A stretch of 64,000 nucleotides of DNA from assembly GCA_014378465.1 (NCBI GenBank), contig JACMNQ010000025.1, positions 1 through 64,000 on the forward strand, read 5' to 3'. This DNA is from Oligoflexia bacterium (GTDB lineage: Bacteria; Bdellovibrionota; UBA1018). A program made the translations under genes and the position numbers. Under the pieces are notes generated by a model that saw nothing but the letters and a program-made list of their open reading frames with translations, had not been told where the DNA came from and made no database searches. This document shows positions 43,457 through 53,083 of this stretch, piece after piece. Each line of letters opens with the position of its first letter. Position 1 is the first letter of the stretch.

Positions 43457-44671
43457 TCAGTGCCCGGTCCAGGCTACGGTCTTGAGATCGATGCCCTCTT
43501 TCGCCATCTCGTAGAGAGGCGAGAGATCGCGAAGCTTTCGGACGGTCGAAACCGTCTTTTCAATCGCGTAGTCGACTTCTTCTTCGGTGGTGAATTTGCC
43601 GAGGCTGTAACGAATGCTCGTGTGGGCCAGATCCTCGCCGACGCCGATGGCCTTGAGGACATAAGACGGCTCGAGACTGGCCGAAGTGCAGGCGGAGCCG
43701 CTCGAAACTGCAAGTTCCTTCATGCCCATCATGAGGGACTCCCCTTCGACGTAGGCAAAGCTCACGTTGAGGTTGATCGGCAGGCGCTCAGTCGGGTGAC
43801 CGTTCAGGTAAACTTCGTCCAGCTGGGAGCGAATCCCGTCCCAGAGACGATCCCGAAGCGCTTTGATGCGAGGGATGTCCGTGTTGAGGTTTTTACGGGC
43901 CATTTCGGCGGCTTTTCCGAGTCCCACGATGCCAGGGACGTTCAGAGTGCCCGAACGCATGCCGCGTTCGTGGCCCCCGCCGTGAACCATGGCGGATACA
44001 CGCACTCTTGGATTCTTGCGGCGAACGTAGAGAGCACCAACGCCCTTGGGTCCGTAGATCTTGTGCGCGGTCAGAGACAGAAGATCGATGCCCATTTTCT
44101 GAACGTCGACTTCGATCTTGCCCACGCCCTGCACGGCATCGGTGTGAAAAAGGACGCCCTTTTCCTTGCAGACCTTGCCGATTTCGGCCATCGGATTGAT
44201 GGTGCCGATCTCGTTGTTGGCCATCATGATGGATACGAGGATGGTCTTGTCAGTGATCGCGTCGCGAACGGATTCCGGGCTCACCATTCCGTATTGGTCA
44301 ACCTCGAGATAGGTGATCTCGTAACCTTTGCGCTCGAGATGAGCGCAGGTGTCGAGGATGGCCTTGTGCTCAATCGGGGAAGTGATGATGTGGTTGCCTT
44401 TTTCGGCGTACATTTCAGCCACTCCGAGAAGCGCCAGATTGTTGCTCTCGGTGGCACCACTGGTGAAGATGATTTCCTTGTCAGTCGCACCGATGAGTTG
44501 AGCGACCTGGAGTCGGGCATGCTCAACGGCAGCTTCAGCGGTCCAGCCGTACTCGTGATTGCGGCTCGCGGCGTTTCCAAAAACTTCAGTGAAGTAAGGA
44601 GCCATCGTCTTGAAGACTTCTGGATCCACCGGGGTCGTTGAATGATAATCAAGATAAATGGGTAATTTCAT
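43457..44671 (-). CDS. iscS: Cysteine desulfurase IscS
   Basis: A 404-aa PLP enzyme from ATG at 44671, giving the IscS-type start [22 protein letters not shown] lies 10 nt upstream, while the ATG at 44680 is only 1 nt from it. The PLP-binding Lys is in [11 protein letters not shown] (about 201-211) and the active-site Cys in [17 protein letters not shown] (about 322-338). Length equals that of E. coli IscS. It supplies persulfide sulfur to IscU and tRNA-thiolation. It follows iscR by 21 bp. Confidence 0.95.
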   Translation of the reverse strand: MKLPIYLDYHSTTPVDPEVFKTMAPYFTEVFGNAASRNHEYGWTAEAAVEHARLQVAQLIGATDKEIIFTSGATESNNLALLGVAEMYAEKGNHIITSPIEHKAILDTCAHLERKGYEITYLEVDQYGMVSPESVRDAITDKTILVSIMMANNEIGTINPMAEIGKVCKEKGVLFHTDAVQGVGKIEVDVQKMGIDLLSLTAHKIYGPKGVGALYVRRKNPRVRVSAMVHGGGHERGMRSGTLNVPGIVGLGKAAEMARKNLNTDIPRIKALRDRLWDGIRSQLDEVYLNGHPTERLPINLNVSFAYVEGESLMMGMKELAVSSGSACTSASLEPSYVLKAIGVGEDLAHTSIRYSLGKFTTEEEVDYAIEKTVSTVRKLRDLSPLYEMAKEGIDLKTVAWTGH

Positions 44672-44692
44672 GGTGCTCATACTCCTAAAAAC

Positions 44693-45307
44693 CTATGCGC
44701 CCTGGGACTTCGCGGTCCCGGGCTCCATTGAATTTTTCATTTCATTTTTTTGGGATTGAAGTTCTGCAATCATGCTGCCGGTGGCCGGGCTCTGCGCGAG
44801 GTCGGCCAGACTGATTTCAGACAGGAACTTGAGAACGCGAAGATTCAGCTCGTTCATCACACCTCTGATTTCACATTTACCGAGATATCCGCAGCTGGCC
44901 TTCTCCTCGGAAACCGTTGAATCCAAAGTTGTCGACTTCACGGGAGTGAAGGAAGTGATCTGAATCAACTCCTGTCCACTCTCCGACTTTCCACTGGATG
45001 GAGAGGCGGACTGGCCCGAGGACTGGGACGAACACGCCACCACGGCCTGTGGGCCTTCCATCAATTCCAGGAACTGCGCGAGCGTCACTTGACCCAGATC
45101 GGTCTGAAGGGTGTAACCGCCACGCGCGCCTTGTGCGGACTGGATCAACCCGGAGTCGCGAAGCTTCTGCAAAGTCTTTGCAGTGATTTCAAAAGGGAGC
45201 CCGTAGCAGTCCGCAACTTCGCGGGCGCTGGTGATGGTCTTCGGCTTGCGGCTGATGTGGCGGAGCGCTATCAGACCGTATTCGGTAGTTCGGTTCAGCT
45301 TGATCAT
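44693..45307 (-). CDS. iscR: Rrf2-family regulator IscR with a long insertion in the cluster-binding loop
   Basis: A 204-aa Rrf2 regulator whose N-terminal winged helix (MIKLNRTTEYGLIALRHI, LPFEITAKTLQKLRDSGLI and QGARGGYTL) is typical. IscR normally binds [2Fe-2S] with three close Cys (C92, C98, C104 in E. coli) plus a His. Here C92 is followed by a 46-residue Ser/Thr/Gln-rich stretch before C139 and C145 (SCGYLGKCEIR); no His is at the usual place after the last Cys. The insertion would lengthen the loop but keeps all three Cys. As first gene of the isc operon it presumably autoregulates it. Affinity or sensing may differ; that is inference. Confidence 0.87.
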   Translation of the reverse strand: MIKLNRTTEYGLIALRHISRKPKTITSAREVADCYGLPFEITAKTLQKLRDSGLIQSAQGARGGYTLQTDLGQVTLAQFLELMEGPQAVVACSSQSSGQSASPSSGKSESGQELIQITSFTPVKSTTLDSTVSEEKASCGYLGKCEIRGVMNELNLRVLKFLSEISLADLAQSPATGSMIAELQSQKNEMKNSMEPGTAKSQGA

Positions 45308-45337
45308 AATGTTGACTCACATCATCTACGACAACCT

Positions 45338-45377
45338 CAGTCCGACTTCAACCCAAAAGCGTCCTCAACTCGGACTG
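45338..45377 (-). promoter_or_regulatory. Hairpin in the iscR leader
   Basis: CAGTCCGA (45338-45345) and TCGGACTG (45370-45377) are 8-bp complementary arms around a 24-nt loop, within the roughly 110-nt untranslated leader between the promoter and iscR. It could be an RNA structure or an imperfect operator. No established Fe-S-responsive motif is recognised. Confidence 0.4.
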
Positions 45378-45424
45378 GCTTCGGCATCATTTGGACAAGT
45401 GGGCGATCACGATATACGACAAAT

Positions 45425-45453
45425 AGTATCGTACTTTAATGAAAAAGTCACAA
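45425..45453 (-). promoter_or_regulatory. Sigma-70-type promoter for the isc operon
   Basis: On the minus strand TTGTGA (45448-45453), a 17-nt spacer and GATACT (45425-45430) form a good -35/-10 pair in an AT-rich patch, with the start expected near 45418. It lies in the 175-bp gap between the upstream lipoprotein gene and iscR and is the only strong candidate there. The AT-rich DNA around it may be where IscR binds. Confidence 0.6.
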
Positions 45454-45482
45454 TACTTTACAACTTAATGATTTTAATGATC

Positions 45483-46748
45483 TTATTCTTCTAGCTGGGG
45501 GCGTCGGAGAGCTTTAAAAGGGGGAGGGTTCTTTTCGGACGCAAGCTTGTAAAGTAGATCGTATCGACTGCGCGGATAGCCGACTGCTTTTTCCTCAAAT
45601 CTTTGCCGCAGTTCTGTGATTCTTTCACTCGCGAGTTCGAGGTCCAATTCGATCGTCTCCAGCTCCAGGGGGCGCAGGATCTCTTCAATCTTTCCCAGGA
45701 GAACGTCTACCGGAATCCGCATGACTCTCACATCGAATCTGCCCTTCCAGCGTGAAGGATCACCTTTGGGAGTGTTGATCAGGCAGCGAATTGAACCTTG
45801 AAAACCTTTTGTCATCAGTTCGTTTTCGCGATCCCCCTCGATGAGAACCCGGTCATTTGCGTCAGCACAGACCAGGACATTCTGCCTGATGGATGGGAAT
45901 TCCAGCTCCTCCGCTGATACTGTAAAATGAAACCCCTTTGATGGGGCGATCAGTCTGTAAATCCCTTTTGCGGATTGCTCCAGAAGCAGGTGCGGGCCAG
46001 CGGCCAGTTGAAGAATGAGAAATTCATCGGGCTGTTCAAAGTTGAGAAGTGCCTGGGGCACCAGAGGCGTGATTTTGAGTTTTCCTGAGTGAAATATTCC
46101 ACTCTGCCGGATCCAGTTCTTTTCTTCGGCCGTCAGCGTGAGTGCATCCGCGAGGAGATGACTGCGCATTCGTCTGAGCAACTCCCCTTCTTCGGTGAGA
46201 ATTCTGCGCGGAGTGGGAAACCGGATCGTGATCTTGAAATCGAGGTGATCCCCAGGACCTGAATATTTGCATAGTATCTGAGGATAAAGCCGGGGCTGAG
46301 CTTTCTGCACGATTGAAAACACCTGCACTGAACGCGATTCGAGAGCATGAACCACCGGAAGCATGAAGACCTCCGTCTTCCCTCGAAAGGTGGTCCCCTG
46401 AACGCACTGGAGAGTGACAGGTCCGTCCACGATCATTTCAAAATCGGAAGCGATTGTGATGTAGTCAATGAAAGGTGCGGCCACTTCCTGCCAGGCTTCA
46501 TCCTTCATCAAACGCTCATGGTAGGCCCGCGCATAACCCGCCACGGCCACGCCATCCGGGTAGGCGGAAAGAAACTTGTAGAATTCGTCATGGGATTCAT
46601 CGGCTGACTCACCGGTGATTTCGTGGCCAGAATCCTCGACCGCGGCGTTCGCCGGTGACCTGATTTCCGGAGCGTGCGAGCAGGCGCTGAAAAGCGCGAG
46701 GACTGCGACAAACTCGACAACAGGCAGCAGCTTGGGATGGACGCACAT
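45483..46748 (-). CDS. Lipoprotein of unknown function
   Basis: I do not recognise this 421-aa protein. The ATG at 46748 has a GGAGAGGAG-type ribosome-binding site and opens a signal peptide ending in FSAC (about 20-23), a lipobox. The body has a short acidic lead (about 30-60), a mixed alpha/beta centre and a charged C-terminal helix (about 360-415, ILRPLELETIELDLELASER). A few Cys (VTLQCVQG, QILCKYSG, VLVCADAN, SIRCLINT) might pair in the periplasm. No catalytic motif is seen. It lies after proC by 110 bp and before iscR by 175 bp. Confidence 0.65.
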   Translation of the reverse strand: MCVHPKLLPVVEFVAVLALFSACSHAPEIRSPANAAVEDSGHEITGESADESHDEFYKFLSAYPDGVAVAGYARAYHERLMKDEAWQEVAAPFIDYITIASDFEMIVDGPVTLQCVQGTTFRGKTEVFMLPVVHALESRSVQVFSIVQKAQPRLYPQILCKYSGPGDHLDFKITIRFPTPRRILTEEGELLRRMRSHLLADALTLTAEEKNWIRQSGIFHSGKLKITPLVPQALLNFEQPDEFLILQLAAGPHLLLEQSAKGIYRLIAPSKGFHFTVSAEELEFPSIRQNVLVCADANDRVLIEGDRENELMTKGFQGSIRCLINTPKGDPSRWKGRFDVRVMRIPVDVLLGKIEEILRPLELETIELDLELASERITELRQRFEEKAVGYPRSRYDLLYKLASEKNPPPFKALRRPQLEE

Positions 46749-46858
46749 GGCTCGGCTCTCCTCCCCATCTGATCGGCAGAAGCCGGAAAATCTTGAATCC
46801 AGGAAAAAGGATGCCACTCTCGATCTCCAGATGGCGGACGGACCGGCAATGTCTGTCG

Positions 46859-47659
46859 TCAACCCCGAAGAGACTTGCTCCTCTTGGTCGCGGCCAACAC
46901 AGCTTTGATCAGGGTGACGCGGAGCTTGCCGTCTTCAAGCGCCATCAGCCCGTCAATGGTGCAACCCGCCGGCGTGGTGACTTCGTCTTTGAGTGCCGCG
47001 GGATGTTCGCCGCGCTCAAGCACCATTTTCGCGGAGCCCATGAGAGTCTGAGCAGCAAGCAACGTCGCGACTTTCCGAGGCAGACCGACTTTGACACCGG
47101 CTTCGCTGAGCGCTTCGATGATGAGGTAAATATAAGCGGGACCACAGCCACTGAGTCCAGTCACGCCGTCCATGAGGGATTCTTCGACAACAGCGGTGAG
47201 TCCGACTGTGCCGAAAATTTTTTCAGCCACTGCCAACTGGGACGCTTTCACCTGGAAACCCGGACTGAAAACCGTCATCCCCTGCCCGATCAGGCAGGGC
47301 GTATTGGGCATCGCTCGAATTGCAGCGCATTTTCCACCGGACCATTCCACGATCTGCTGAGTGGTCACTGCGGCACAGATGGAAATGATGAGGTGCCTGG
47401 AAGTCAGCTCAGGCGAGATCTTTTCGAGGACTGCCTTGGCCTGGTGAGGCTTCACACAGAGGAGAAGAATGTCGGCCTGCGAAGTCAGCTTCCGGTTGTC
47501 CGTGTGGATCGCCAGCCCCAGTTTGTCAGACGCTTCCTTTGCGCTCTCCTCGGAACGGGTCGTGGCGTAGACCACGAAACTTTTCGAGTCGCCGGAATTC
47601 TTGAGGCCTGACACCAGCGCCTCCCCCATTTTACCCAGGCCAATGATTCCAATTTTCAT
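46859..47659 (-). CDS. proC: Pyrroline-5-carboxylate reductase
   Basis: A 266-aa reductase: IGIIGLGKMGEALVSGL (3-19, NAD(P) binding), LLLCVKPHQ (about 69-77), MPNTPCLIGQGMTV (about 114-127) and the C-terminal signature GLSGCGPAYIYLIIEALSEAGVKVGL (about 164-189), with TPAGCTIDGL after it. It makes L-proline from P5C. Together with proB and proA upstream the full glutamate-to-proline pathway is here. The 32-bp gap to proA shows no terminator. Confidence 0.95.
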   Translation of the reverse strand: MKIGIIGLGKMGEALVSGLKNSGDSKSFVVYATTRSEESAKEASDKLGLAIHTDNRKLTSQADILLLCVKPHQAKAVLEKISPELTSRHLIISICAAVTTQQIVEWSGGKCAAIRAMPNTPCLIGQGMTVFSPGFQVKASQLAVAEKIFGTVGLTAVVEESLMDGVTGLSGCGPAYIYLIIEALSEAGVKVGLPRKVATLLAAQTLMGSAKMVLERGEHPAALKDEVTTPAGCTIDGLMALEDGKLRVTLIKAVLAATKRSKSLRG

Positions 47660-47691
47660 GACTGAAGTCCTTTTTAGTTGCCACGAGCCAC

Positions 47692-48969
47692 TTATCTGCG
47701 GACCTGGCCCGTTCCTTCAAAAATCCATCGAATGCTCGTCAATTCCTTGAGTCCGACCGGGCCTCGTACGTGCAGCTTCTGCGTGCTGATCCCCAGCTCA
47801 CCGCCGAGGCCAAGCTCAAAGCCATCCGTGAAACGCGTGGAAGCATTCCAGTATACGGCAGCGGCATCGACTTCGGCCTGAAATTTTCTCGCTGCCGTTT
47901 CCGTGCGAGTGATGATGGCTTCTGAGTGCCGTGAGCCGTGGGCTTCGATGTGAGCGATCGCTTCTTCGAGTGACTTCACCACTCTGCAGTTCATCACGAG
48001 GTCGAGGTACTCCGTATCCCAGCTTTCCGGCGTCGCTGCCTGAACGTTCGGACCCTGGACCAGGGCGAGGGTTTCAAAATCAGCGCGCCACTCGACCGTA
48101 CTCATCCGCTTGAAAAGCTTCGGGATGAATTCCGCCTTGATCTTCTCATGGACCAGAAGCGTCTCCATGGCGTTGCAGACGCCGGGACGCTGGATCTTGG
48201 CATTGAGCACGATCTGGATGGCCATTTCCTGGTCCGCTTCCTGATCCACGTAGACATGGCACATCCCGCGGTCATTCTTGATGATGGGAATCTTTGAGTT
48301 CGTGACGACGAACTCGATCAGCGCATCGCCACCCCGAGGAACCACGACATCAATCAAGCCGCGCTGCTGTAAAAGGGCCAGCGTGAGCTTGCGGTCAGGA
48401 TTGGTGATGCCCCAGAGGCAATCCTCTGCAAACCCGTTCTGCCTCAAAGCTTCGGTCAGAATTTCATAAAGCTTGCCGGTGGTCCGCATGGACTCCTTAC
48501 CGCCACGGAGAAGGATGACATTGCCCGACTTGAAGGCCAGAGAAAAAGCTTCGATTGCCACGTTGGGGCGCGATTCGAAGATCATCAGGATCACGCCCAG
48601 GGGAGAACGAACCTTTCGGACGTTCAGGCCGTTGGGAAGTGTCCTTTGCTCCACGACTTCGGTGAGCGGATCCGAAAACGCCGCAACCTGCCGGAGACCT
48701 ACAGCCATGACTTCGATGCGTGCGGCGCTCAGAGCAAGGCGATCCCGGAATGCAGAGGTTGCGGTCGGTGCAAGTGAGATCAGATCTTCCTGATTCGCTT
48801 TCAGAAGCTCCGCTTCACTCGCTTTCAACAGTTCCGCCGCTTTGAGGAGCACAGCATTTCGTCGGTCAGCAGTGGAGGTTCTCAACTGCCTTGCCGCCGC
48901 GTGACTGGCCTGGAGGCGCTGAAGGTCTGAGGCGCCGAGAGGTTCGGAAGATCCGGGTAGTTCAATCAC
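47692..48969 (-). CDS. proA: Gamma-glutamyl phosphate reductase
   Basis: A 425-aa aldehyde-dehydrogenase-fold enzyme: VRKVRSPLGVILMIFESRPNV (about 117-137), GNVILLRGGKE (about 151-161), DVVVPRGGDALIEFV, GMCHVYVDQEAD (about 246-257) and RPGVCNAMETLLVH with the catalytic Cys. It reduces gamma-glutamyl phosphate to the semialdehyde. It overlaps proB by 4 bp, a standard ProBA arrangement. Confidence 0.95.
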   Translation of the reverse strand: MIELPGSSEPLGASDLQRLQASHAAARQLRTSTADRRNAVLLKAAELLKASEAELLKANQEDLISLAPTATSAFRDRLALSAARIEVMAVGLRQVAAFSDPLTEVVEQRTLPNGLNVRKVRSPLGVILMIFESRPNVAIEAFSLAFKSGNVILLRGGKESMRTTGKLYEILTEALRQNGFAEDCLWGITNPDRKLTLALLQQRGLIDVVVPRGGDALIEFVVTNSKIPIIKNDRGMCHVYVDQEADQEMAIQIVLNAKIQRPGVCNAMETLLVHEKIKAEFIPKLFKRMSTVEWRADFETLALVQGPNVQAATPESWDTEYLDLVMNCRVVKSLEEAIAHIEAHGSRHSEAIITRTETAARKFQAEVDAAAVYWNASTRFTDGFELGLGGELGISTQKLHVRGPVGLKELTSIRWIFEGTGQVRR

Positions 48970-49841
48970 CGACTTTTCCTCGCAGGCTGTGACGACCTTT
49001 TTGCGGCCTTTTTGACCAGAATCTGGGTGCCGACGGCTTGATCCTTCGCCACCTGCAGAAGCACTGAAGGCACATCGCCTTTGACCAGCCAGGTCTCCAC
49101 CCCGGCGCGCGTCGAAAGATCCGCAGCCGAAAGCTTGGAGTACATTCCGCCTGTACCGCGTGAGGTTCCGCCTCCATTTCCCTTCGTGCTTTCAGCTTCA
49201 GCTCGCAGTTTGGCGAGCTGTGCGGGTGCAATCCCATTCAACTGATGAATGAGTTTCGCTTTCGAGTTCCTTCGAGGGTCTTCGTCATGAAGTCCGTCAA
49301 CGTCGGTCAGGATCACGAGGCGTTCCGCGCCCATCGTGCGTGCGACTTTCGCGGAGAGAGCGTCATTGTCGCCAAATTTGATTTCTTCTGTCGCAACCGC
49401 ATCATTCTCATTGAGGATGGGAGTGGCCTGCCACTGAAGGAGCTGTTCAAGCGTGTTCTTGAAATTTTCACTGCGCTTTGGATCGGCGAGGTCATCATAC
49501 GTCAGAAGAACCTGAGCTCCCAGGAGCCCGACTGACTGAAGCGACAGATTGTAGAGGTCCATGATCAGGGGCTGGCCGATGGCGCTCAGCGCCTGTTTCT
49601 CGGCCAGAAGACGCTTTTTTGAGCCAAAACCCGTGCGATCGACCGCTGACGCGATGGCCCCGGAGGTGACCCAGATCACTTCAATGTCATGTTCCTTGCG
49701 AAGAGTTTTCACCTGCTGCATCCAGGCCCGCAGAAGAATGGGACCGCCAGAACACACCATGTTGCTCCCGGCCTTGACGACCCAGCGGCGCAGTTTCTTT
49801 GGGTGGGAATTCTTTGAAGGTGAGCGCGACTGGTTTTTCAT
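48966..49841 (-). CDS. proB: Glutamate 5-kinase without PUA domain
   Basis: A 291-aa amino-acid kinase: VVKAGSNMVCSGGP (about 22-35), VTSGAIASAVDRTGF, LNENDAVATEEIKFGDNDALSAKVA (about 158-182) and LTDVDGLHDEDPR. The C-terminal GTGGMYSKLSAADLSTRAGVETW is the amino-acid-kinase end. The chain stops before the PUA domain present in E. coli ProB, and has about 20 extra basic residues at the N terminus. The usual GSS in the first motif is GSN. It is the first step of proline synthesis and is feedback-inhibited in most bacteria. Confidence 0.93.
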   Translation of the reverse strand: MKNQSRSPSKNSHPKKLRRWVVKAGSNMVCSGGPILLRAWMQQVKTLRKEHDIEVIWVTSGAIASAVDRTGFGSKKRLLAEKQALSAIGQPLIMDLYNLSLQSVGLLGAQVLLTYDDLADPKRSENFKNTLEQLLQWQATPILNENDAVATEEIKFGDNDALSAKVARTMGAERLVILTDVDGLHDEDPRRNSKAKLIHQLNGIAPAQLAKLRAEAESTKGNGGGTSRGTGGMYSKLSAADLSTRAGVETWLVKGDVPSVLLQVAKDQAVGTQILVKKAAKRSSQPARKSR

Positions 49842-49846
49842 GGAGC

Positions 49847-50392
49847 TCAGTAAGGCCCGATGCCCTGGGCTTTTCGAATGGCGTCCGCCACTTCACGAAC
49901 GGCGCCCCAGCCTCCCTCAGTCTCGGTGATGTAATTCGCGTGCGCCTTGACGGGATCCACGGCGTGAGGGACCGTCGCACTGAAACCGACGCGTTCGATC
50001 ACGGGGATGTCAAAAAGTTCATCGCCCATGAAGGCGATCTCTTCGGGCTTGAGTCCACTGGCCGCGACGATCTTGTCAAAAGCGACGATCTTGTTCTCAT
50101 CCCCGAGAAACACGTAATCGAGTTTGAGAAATTCGACACGAGTGCGCACGTCCTTGGAGTCTCCCCCACTGATCACCCCGACCTTGATGCCGGCTTTCTG
50201 CAGAAGCTTGAGGCCGTAACCATCCTTCACGTGAAAGAAACGGGTCCAGCCGTGCTCTTCGAGCCAGAAGATGCGACCGTCGGTGAGGACTCCGTCGACA
50301 TCGAGGAGGAGCATTTTGATTTTCTTGAGGCGAGCCTGGATGTCGGCGGTTTCAAGAAGTTTGGCTGAAAGACTCGGCTGTGAAGATGTCAT
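49847..50392 (-). CDS. kdsC: 3-deoxy-D-manno-octulosonate 8-phosphate phosphatase KdsC
   Basis: A 181-aa HAD phosphatase: LLLDVDGVLTDGRIFW (about 28-43) with the Asp nucleophile, VISGGDSKDVRTR, then EEIAFMGDELFDIPVIERVGFSATVPHAVDPVKAHANY (about 121-158), diagnostic of KdsC. It removes phosphate from KDO-8-P. It is separated from kdsA by 10 bp and from proB by 5 bp, so it lies between the KDO group and the proline genes. Confidence 0.93.
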   Translation of the reverse strand: MTSSQPSLSAKLLETADIQARLKKIKMLLLDVDGVLTDGRIFWLEEHGWTRFFHVKDGYGLKLLQKAGIKVGVISGGDSKDVRTRVEFLKLDYVFLGDENKIVAFDKIVAASGLKPEEIAFMGDELFDIPVIERVGFSATVPHAVDPVKAHANYITETEGGWGAVREVADAIRKAQGIGPY

Positions 50393-50402
50393 GGGAAGCC
50401 CT

Positions 50403-51305
50403 TTAAGTGATGAGTTTCGGTTGAGTCGCGACGAGAGAACGGATCGCGAGCAGCTGCTTCACGAAAGTCCCGACATGTTCAAGATAAAAGGCGTTCGGGC
50501 CGTCACTTTTGGCCTGCGCGGGTCTTGGATGGCACTCCATGAACATTCCATCCGCTCCCGCTGCCATCGCCGCACGCGAAAGCACTTCGATGTTCTCGCG
50601 CTTGCCACCGGTGCTCTTGCCACCCGTGCCTGCACCCGGGCTCTGCACGGAGTGAGTGGCATCAAAGATCGTGGGAACGCCGAAGCTCTTCATCATCTGA
50701 AATGATGTCATGTCGACGACCAGGGAGTTGTAACCGAATGCAACTCCGCGTTCGCAGAGCGTGAACCAGTCCGGCTTGCCCTGTTGGCCCATGCGTTTTT
50801 CGACCTCTCGCATCTTGTCGACGATGTTTTTTGCATCCCACGGAGCGAGAAACTGGCCTTTTTTCACATTGAGGCGACGGTCATGCTTCAGCGAAGCTTC
50901 GCAGCCCGCGATGATCATGTCCGTCTGACGGCAGAGAAAGGCCGGGATCTGGAGGTAATCAATCACTTCGGCGACCGGGCCGGCCTGATCGGGAGTGTGA
51001 AAATCCGTGCAGAGCGGAAGGCCCGTGCGCTCACGGACCTTGTCCATGATCTTCAGCCCCCGTGCGAGTCCAGGTCCGCGAAAACCCTCGATCGAAGTGC
51101 GGTTCGCTTTGTCGAATGAAGCCTTGAAGTAGAGCTGGATCTGCTGGCTCTGGATGAGTTCACCGAGCTGATGCTTGAGTTCAGTGGCCACTTCGAAGAC
51201 CAGGCCCTGGTCGAGACTTTCGTCTTCGATCACACACGGACCCGCGATCAGAGTCATGGCCGGCAAAGCGTTCAAAGTGGACTGCTGCTGCTGAGCCTTG
51301 CTCAT
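50403..51305 (-). CDS. kdsA: KDO-8-phosphate synthase
   Basis: A 300-aa class of DAHP-like aldolase: [13 protein letters not shown] (about 19-31), [21 protein letters not shown] (about 59-79), [33 protein letters not shown] (about 97-129), and the metal- and substrate-binding [10 protein letters not shown] and [19 protein letters not shown] at the end. It condenses arabinose-5-P and PEP to KDO-8-P. It overlaps pyrG by 4 bp. Confidence 0.95.
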   Translation of the reverse strand: MSKAQQQQSTLNALPAMTLIAGPCVIEDESLDQGLVFEVATELKHQLGELIQSQQIQLYFKASFDKANRTSIEGFRGPGLARGLKIMDKVRERTGLPLCTDFHTPDQAGPVAEVIDYLQIPAFLCRQTDMIIAGCEASLKHDRRLNVKKGQFLAPWDAKNIVDKMREVEKRMGQQGKPDWFTLCERGVAFGYNSLVVDMTSFQMMKSFGVPTIFDATHSVQSPGAGTGGKSTGGKRENIEVLSRAAMAAGADGMFMECHPRPAQAKSDGPNAFYLEHVGTFVKQLLAIRSLVATQPKLIT

Positions 51306-53071
51306 AGAAGAGTCTCCGAAGGAGTTTTTGCACTGGTCTGGGCACCGGTTTGCGTAGCCGTCTGGGCCGTCCCTTTGAAATCCGTCTGGGTGAGCTTGTT
51401 CTTGCCGTTCGCAGTCAGGCCCGGAAGAGGTTTCTGCGTCGCTTTCGCCGCTTCTTTCGAAGCCTTGATGAACGAAGTGAACAGTGGATGAGGTTGCAGA
51501 GGCTTGCTCAGAAATTCGGGATGAAACTGGCAGCCGAGGAACCAGGCATGCTCAGGGATTTCGACCATTTCAACCAGGTCCATCTTCGTTTCGGCAATGA
51601 CGTGCTTGCCGGAGACGAGAAGGCCCTTCTTCTCAAGCTCAGCCCGGAATTTGTTTGAAACTTCAAAGCGGTGACGATGGCGCTCCGAGATGACTTCCTT
51701 GCCATAGGCCATGAAGGCCTTGGTGGGCTTGCCGTTGAACTTCGGAGTGATGTTGCACTGGTAAGCTCCGAGTCGCATCGTGCCTCCCATATCCTTGACG
51801 TCCTTCTGAGACTCCATGATGTCGATCACGGTTTCCTTGCAATCGACTTTGAACTCCGCTGAATTTGCGGTCGTCAAACCGGCCACATGACGGGCATATT
51901 CAATCACGGCGATCTGCATGCCCAGACAAATGCCGAAATAAGGCACATTTTCCGTACGTGCGTACTCGACTGCCTTGATCTTGCCCTCGACTCCGCGTTC
52001 GCCGAAACCACCGGGCACCAGGATGCCGTCGACTGACTTGAGAACATCCAGGTTACCCTTCTCGATTTCCTCGGAGTCAATGTAGGTCATGTTGACCTTG
52101 ACAGCGTTGGCGACTCCGCCGTGAATCAGCGCTTCAGAAAGTGATTTGTAGCTCTCTTTGAGGTCGGTGTATTTGCCGACGATGCCGATGGTGACTTCAC
52201 TTTTCGGATGGATGAGTCTGTCGACCATCGCCTGCCACCTGGACAGGTCCGGGCGCCCCGTCCAGATCTTGAGCTTCTCGACAATCTTCTCATCGAGATT
52301 CTCCTTGTGAAAATAGAGCGGCACTTCGTAGATGCTCTTCACGTCCACTGCACTGAACACGTGATCGGCAGGCAGGTTGCAGAACAGGCCGATCTTTTCC
52401 TTCACTTCTTTCGGCAGAGGTCGATCGGAACGGCAGAGCAGCACATCCGGCTGAATTCCGATTTCACGCAGGTCTCGCACGCTGTGCTGAGTGGGCTTGG
52501 TCTTGAGTTCGTCAGCGGTCGCGATGTAAGGCACCAGCGTCAGATGCACGAAGAGGACATTTTCGGCGCCTTCTTCATGCTTGACCTGCCGAATGGCTTC
52601 GAGAAACGGCAGACTCTCGATGTCGCCGACCGTACCGCCCACTTCGACGATCGTCAGATCCGCATCAGCCGCACCTTCATGGATGTACTTCTTGATCTCA
52701 TCCGTGATGTGCGGAATGACCTGCACGGTCTTGCCAAGGTATCCGCCCGCGCGTTCGCGGCGAATCACGGAGTCATAGATGCGTCCGGTAGTGAAGCTGT
52801 TCTTGCGCGTGAAATGCGCGTTCTGAACGAAACGGGAATAATGGCCGAGATCCATATCCGTCTCAGCGCCGTCATCGAGCACGAAGACTTCGCCATGCTG
52901 AAATGGACTCATCGTGCCGGGATCGACATTGAGATAGGGATCCATCTTGATCATGGTGACCTTGATGCCGCGTGCTTCCATGAGCATGCCAATGGAGGCC
53001 GCTGAAATGCCCTTCCCGATGCTGGAGAGAACCCCACCGGTCACGAAGATGAATTTTTTCTGTTTTGCCAT
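51302..53071 (-). CDS. pyrG: CTP synthase with an extended C-terminal tail
   Basis: A 589-aa enzyme: [23 protein letters not shown] (6-28), a synthase domain with [27 protein letters not shown] (about 43-69), and a glutamine amidotransferase part with [19 protein letters not shown] (nucleophile Cys) and [11 protein letters not shown]. It makes CTP for nucleic acids and for CMP-KDO. Its last 40 residues (from about 548) form a Thr/Gln/Ala-rich tail with [16 protein letters not shown], not found in typical PyrG; it is likely disordered. The kdsB-pyrG-kdsA order is common in Gram-negatives. Confidence 0.95.
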   Translation of the reverse strand: MAKQKKFIFVTGGVLSSIGKGISAASIGMLMEARGIKVTMIKMDPYLNVDPGTMSPFQHGEVFVLDDGAETDMDLGHYSRFVQNAHFTRKNSFTTGRIYDSVIRRERAGGYLGKTVQVIPHITDEIKKYIHEGAADADLTIVEVGGTVGDIESLPFLEAIRQVKHEEGAENVLFVHLTLVPYIATADELKTKPTQHSVRDLREIGIQPDVLLCRSDRPLPKEVKEKIGLFCNLPADHVFSAVDVKSIYEVPLYFHKENLDEKIVEKLKIWTGRPDLSRWQAMVDRLIHPKSEVTIGIVGKYTDLKESYKSLSEALIHGGVANAVKVNMTYIDSEEIEKGNLDVLKSVDGILVPGGFGERGVEGKIKAVEYARTENVPYFGICLGMQIAVIEYARHVAGLTTANSAEFKVDCKETVIDIMESQKDVKDMGGTMRLGAYQCNITPKFNGKPTKAFMAYGKEVISERHRHRFEVSNKFRAELEKKGLLVSGKHVIAETKMDLVEMVEIPEHAWFLGCQFHPEFLSKPLQPHPLFTSFIKASKEAAKATQKPLPGLTANGKNKLTQTDFKGTAQTATQTGAQTSAKTPSETLL

Positions 53072-53083
53072 GGTGAGTTCCCC

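Noticed and set aside
45231-45494. A small plus-strand frame in the iscR leader
   Set aside because: AT-rich, no ribosome-binding site; better explained by the promoter region.
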